Shown piece by piece: positions 39,760 through 39,886 of a DNA stretch of 39,886 nt (position 1 is the first letter of the stretch; each line of letters begins with the position of its first letter). Source of the DNA: Planctomycetota bacterium (lineage in GTDB: Bacteria > Planctomycetota > UBA1135 > GCA-002748355); assembly GCA_027021385.1 (NCBI GenBank), contig JALUUL010000049.1:81646-121531 (forward strand), read 5' to 3'. The position numbers and the translations under genes were made by a program. Below the pieces are notes generated by a model, which was given only the letters and a program-made list of their open reading frames with translations, was not told where the DNA came from and did no database searches.

Positions 39760-39886
39760 GGGTCTTCCGGATTCGTAGTGGGGTGGGCTTCCCTTGGCGA
39801 GAGGGCCGGGTAGGGTCCAACGGATGGACATCTACAGCTTCCTTTCGGAGATCTTCACCCTCGGGAAACCCTGGTATGTCGGGGAG
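39760..39886 (+). mobile_element. Left end of an ISL3-family insertion sequence (partial)
   Basis: GGGTCTTCCGGATTCGTAGT at 39760 has the 'GG(C/G)TCTTCCG' start common to ISL3 terminal repeats. It is followed 64 bases later by a reading frame whose start looks like an ISL3 transposase. Composition jumps from AT-rich back to GC-rich exactly at 39760, which marks the insertion junction. The rest of the element is outside the window. Confidence 0.6.
39824..39886 (+). CDS. ISL3-family transposase, N-terminus only
   Basis: Twenty-one codons from the ATG at 39824 to the window edge read MDIYSFLSEIFTLGKPWYVG. ISL3 transposases begin with a short helix and then a 'LG(L/I)xxPWxV' motif leading to the zinc-ribbon region; 'FTLGKPWYVGE' fits. 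TAGGGT stands eight bases upstream. The call leans on the adjacent terminal-repeat-like sequence. Confidence 0.5.
   Translation, partial: MDIYSFLSEIFTLGKPWYVGE

Overview
The window is about 65-70% GC over most of its length, with strongly G/C-biased third codon positions, and reads as bacterial chromosome. It holds about 29 intact genes, three partial or decayed ones, and one compositionally foreign block at the right end. The organism is probably a planctomycete or a similarly divergent Gram-negative bacterium. Pointers are outer-membrane-type efflux genes, lipoproteins, a bacterial RRM protein, a GCKR-like double-SIS protein, glycosyltransferases fused to TPRs and a secreted lineage-type protein at 25.3 kb. 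This placement rests on memory of families, not on a search.

Layout. 1-4.1 kb (minus): an aldolase/dehydrogenase fusion followed by two probably secreted proteins. 4.4-6.1 kb: a membrane histidine kinase without a partner. 6.35-12.5 kb: an ArsR-type repressor followed by a complete tripartite RND efflux operon (outer-membrane lipoprotein, adaptor, pump). 12.6-14.6 kb: aldo/keto reductase and a sugar-type aminotransferase. 14.7-17.0 kb (minus): proline dehydrogenase, a YjbR-like protein and a zinc-finger anti-sigma-like membrane protein. 17.2-20.9 kb: universal stress protein and two overlapping glycosyltransferase genes. 20.8-24.0 kb: DUF971 protein, MobA, RRM protein and a GCKR-like protein. 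24.2-26.8 kb: a CheY/CheX-like pair, a secreted protein and a YceK-like lipoprotein. 26.8-32.6 kb (minus): two pseudouridine synthases, and an ABC permease with its ATPase. 32.9-36.5 kb: a response regulator with a degenerate HD domain, MGMT, and a GT2-TPR protein.

From about 36.6 kb the sequence changes character. A decayed IS256-type transposase (minus) is followed by an AT-rich block (hand counts of two 60-base lines: 27% and 38% GC, against 65% for a line in the RND gene). The block carries three tightly coupled minus-strand genes for small signal/anchor proteins of no family I recognise. At least two of them look paralogous. An ISL3-like element begins 28 bases upstream of the first gene and runs off the window. 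This mobile-element-flanked three-gene operon is the best candidate for something undescribed.

Regulation. Several genes lack a Shine-Dalgarno sequence but have a TANNNT-like hexamer 6-7 bases before the ATG, which suggests leaderless transcripts. GC-rich hairpins without U-tracts follow many genes. A U-tract terminator appears only in the AT-rich block.
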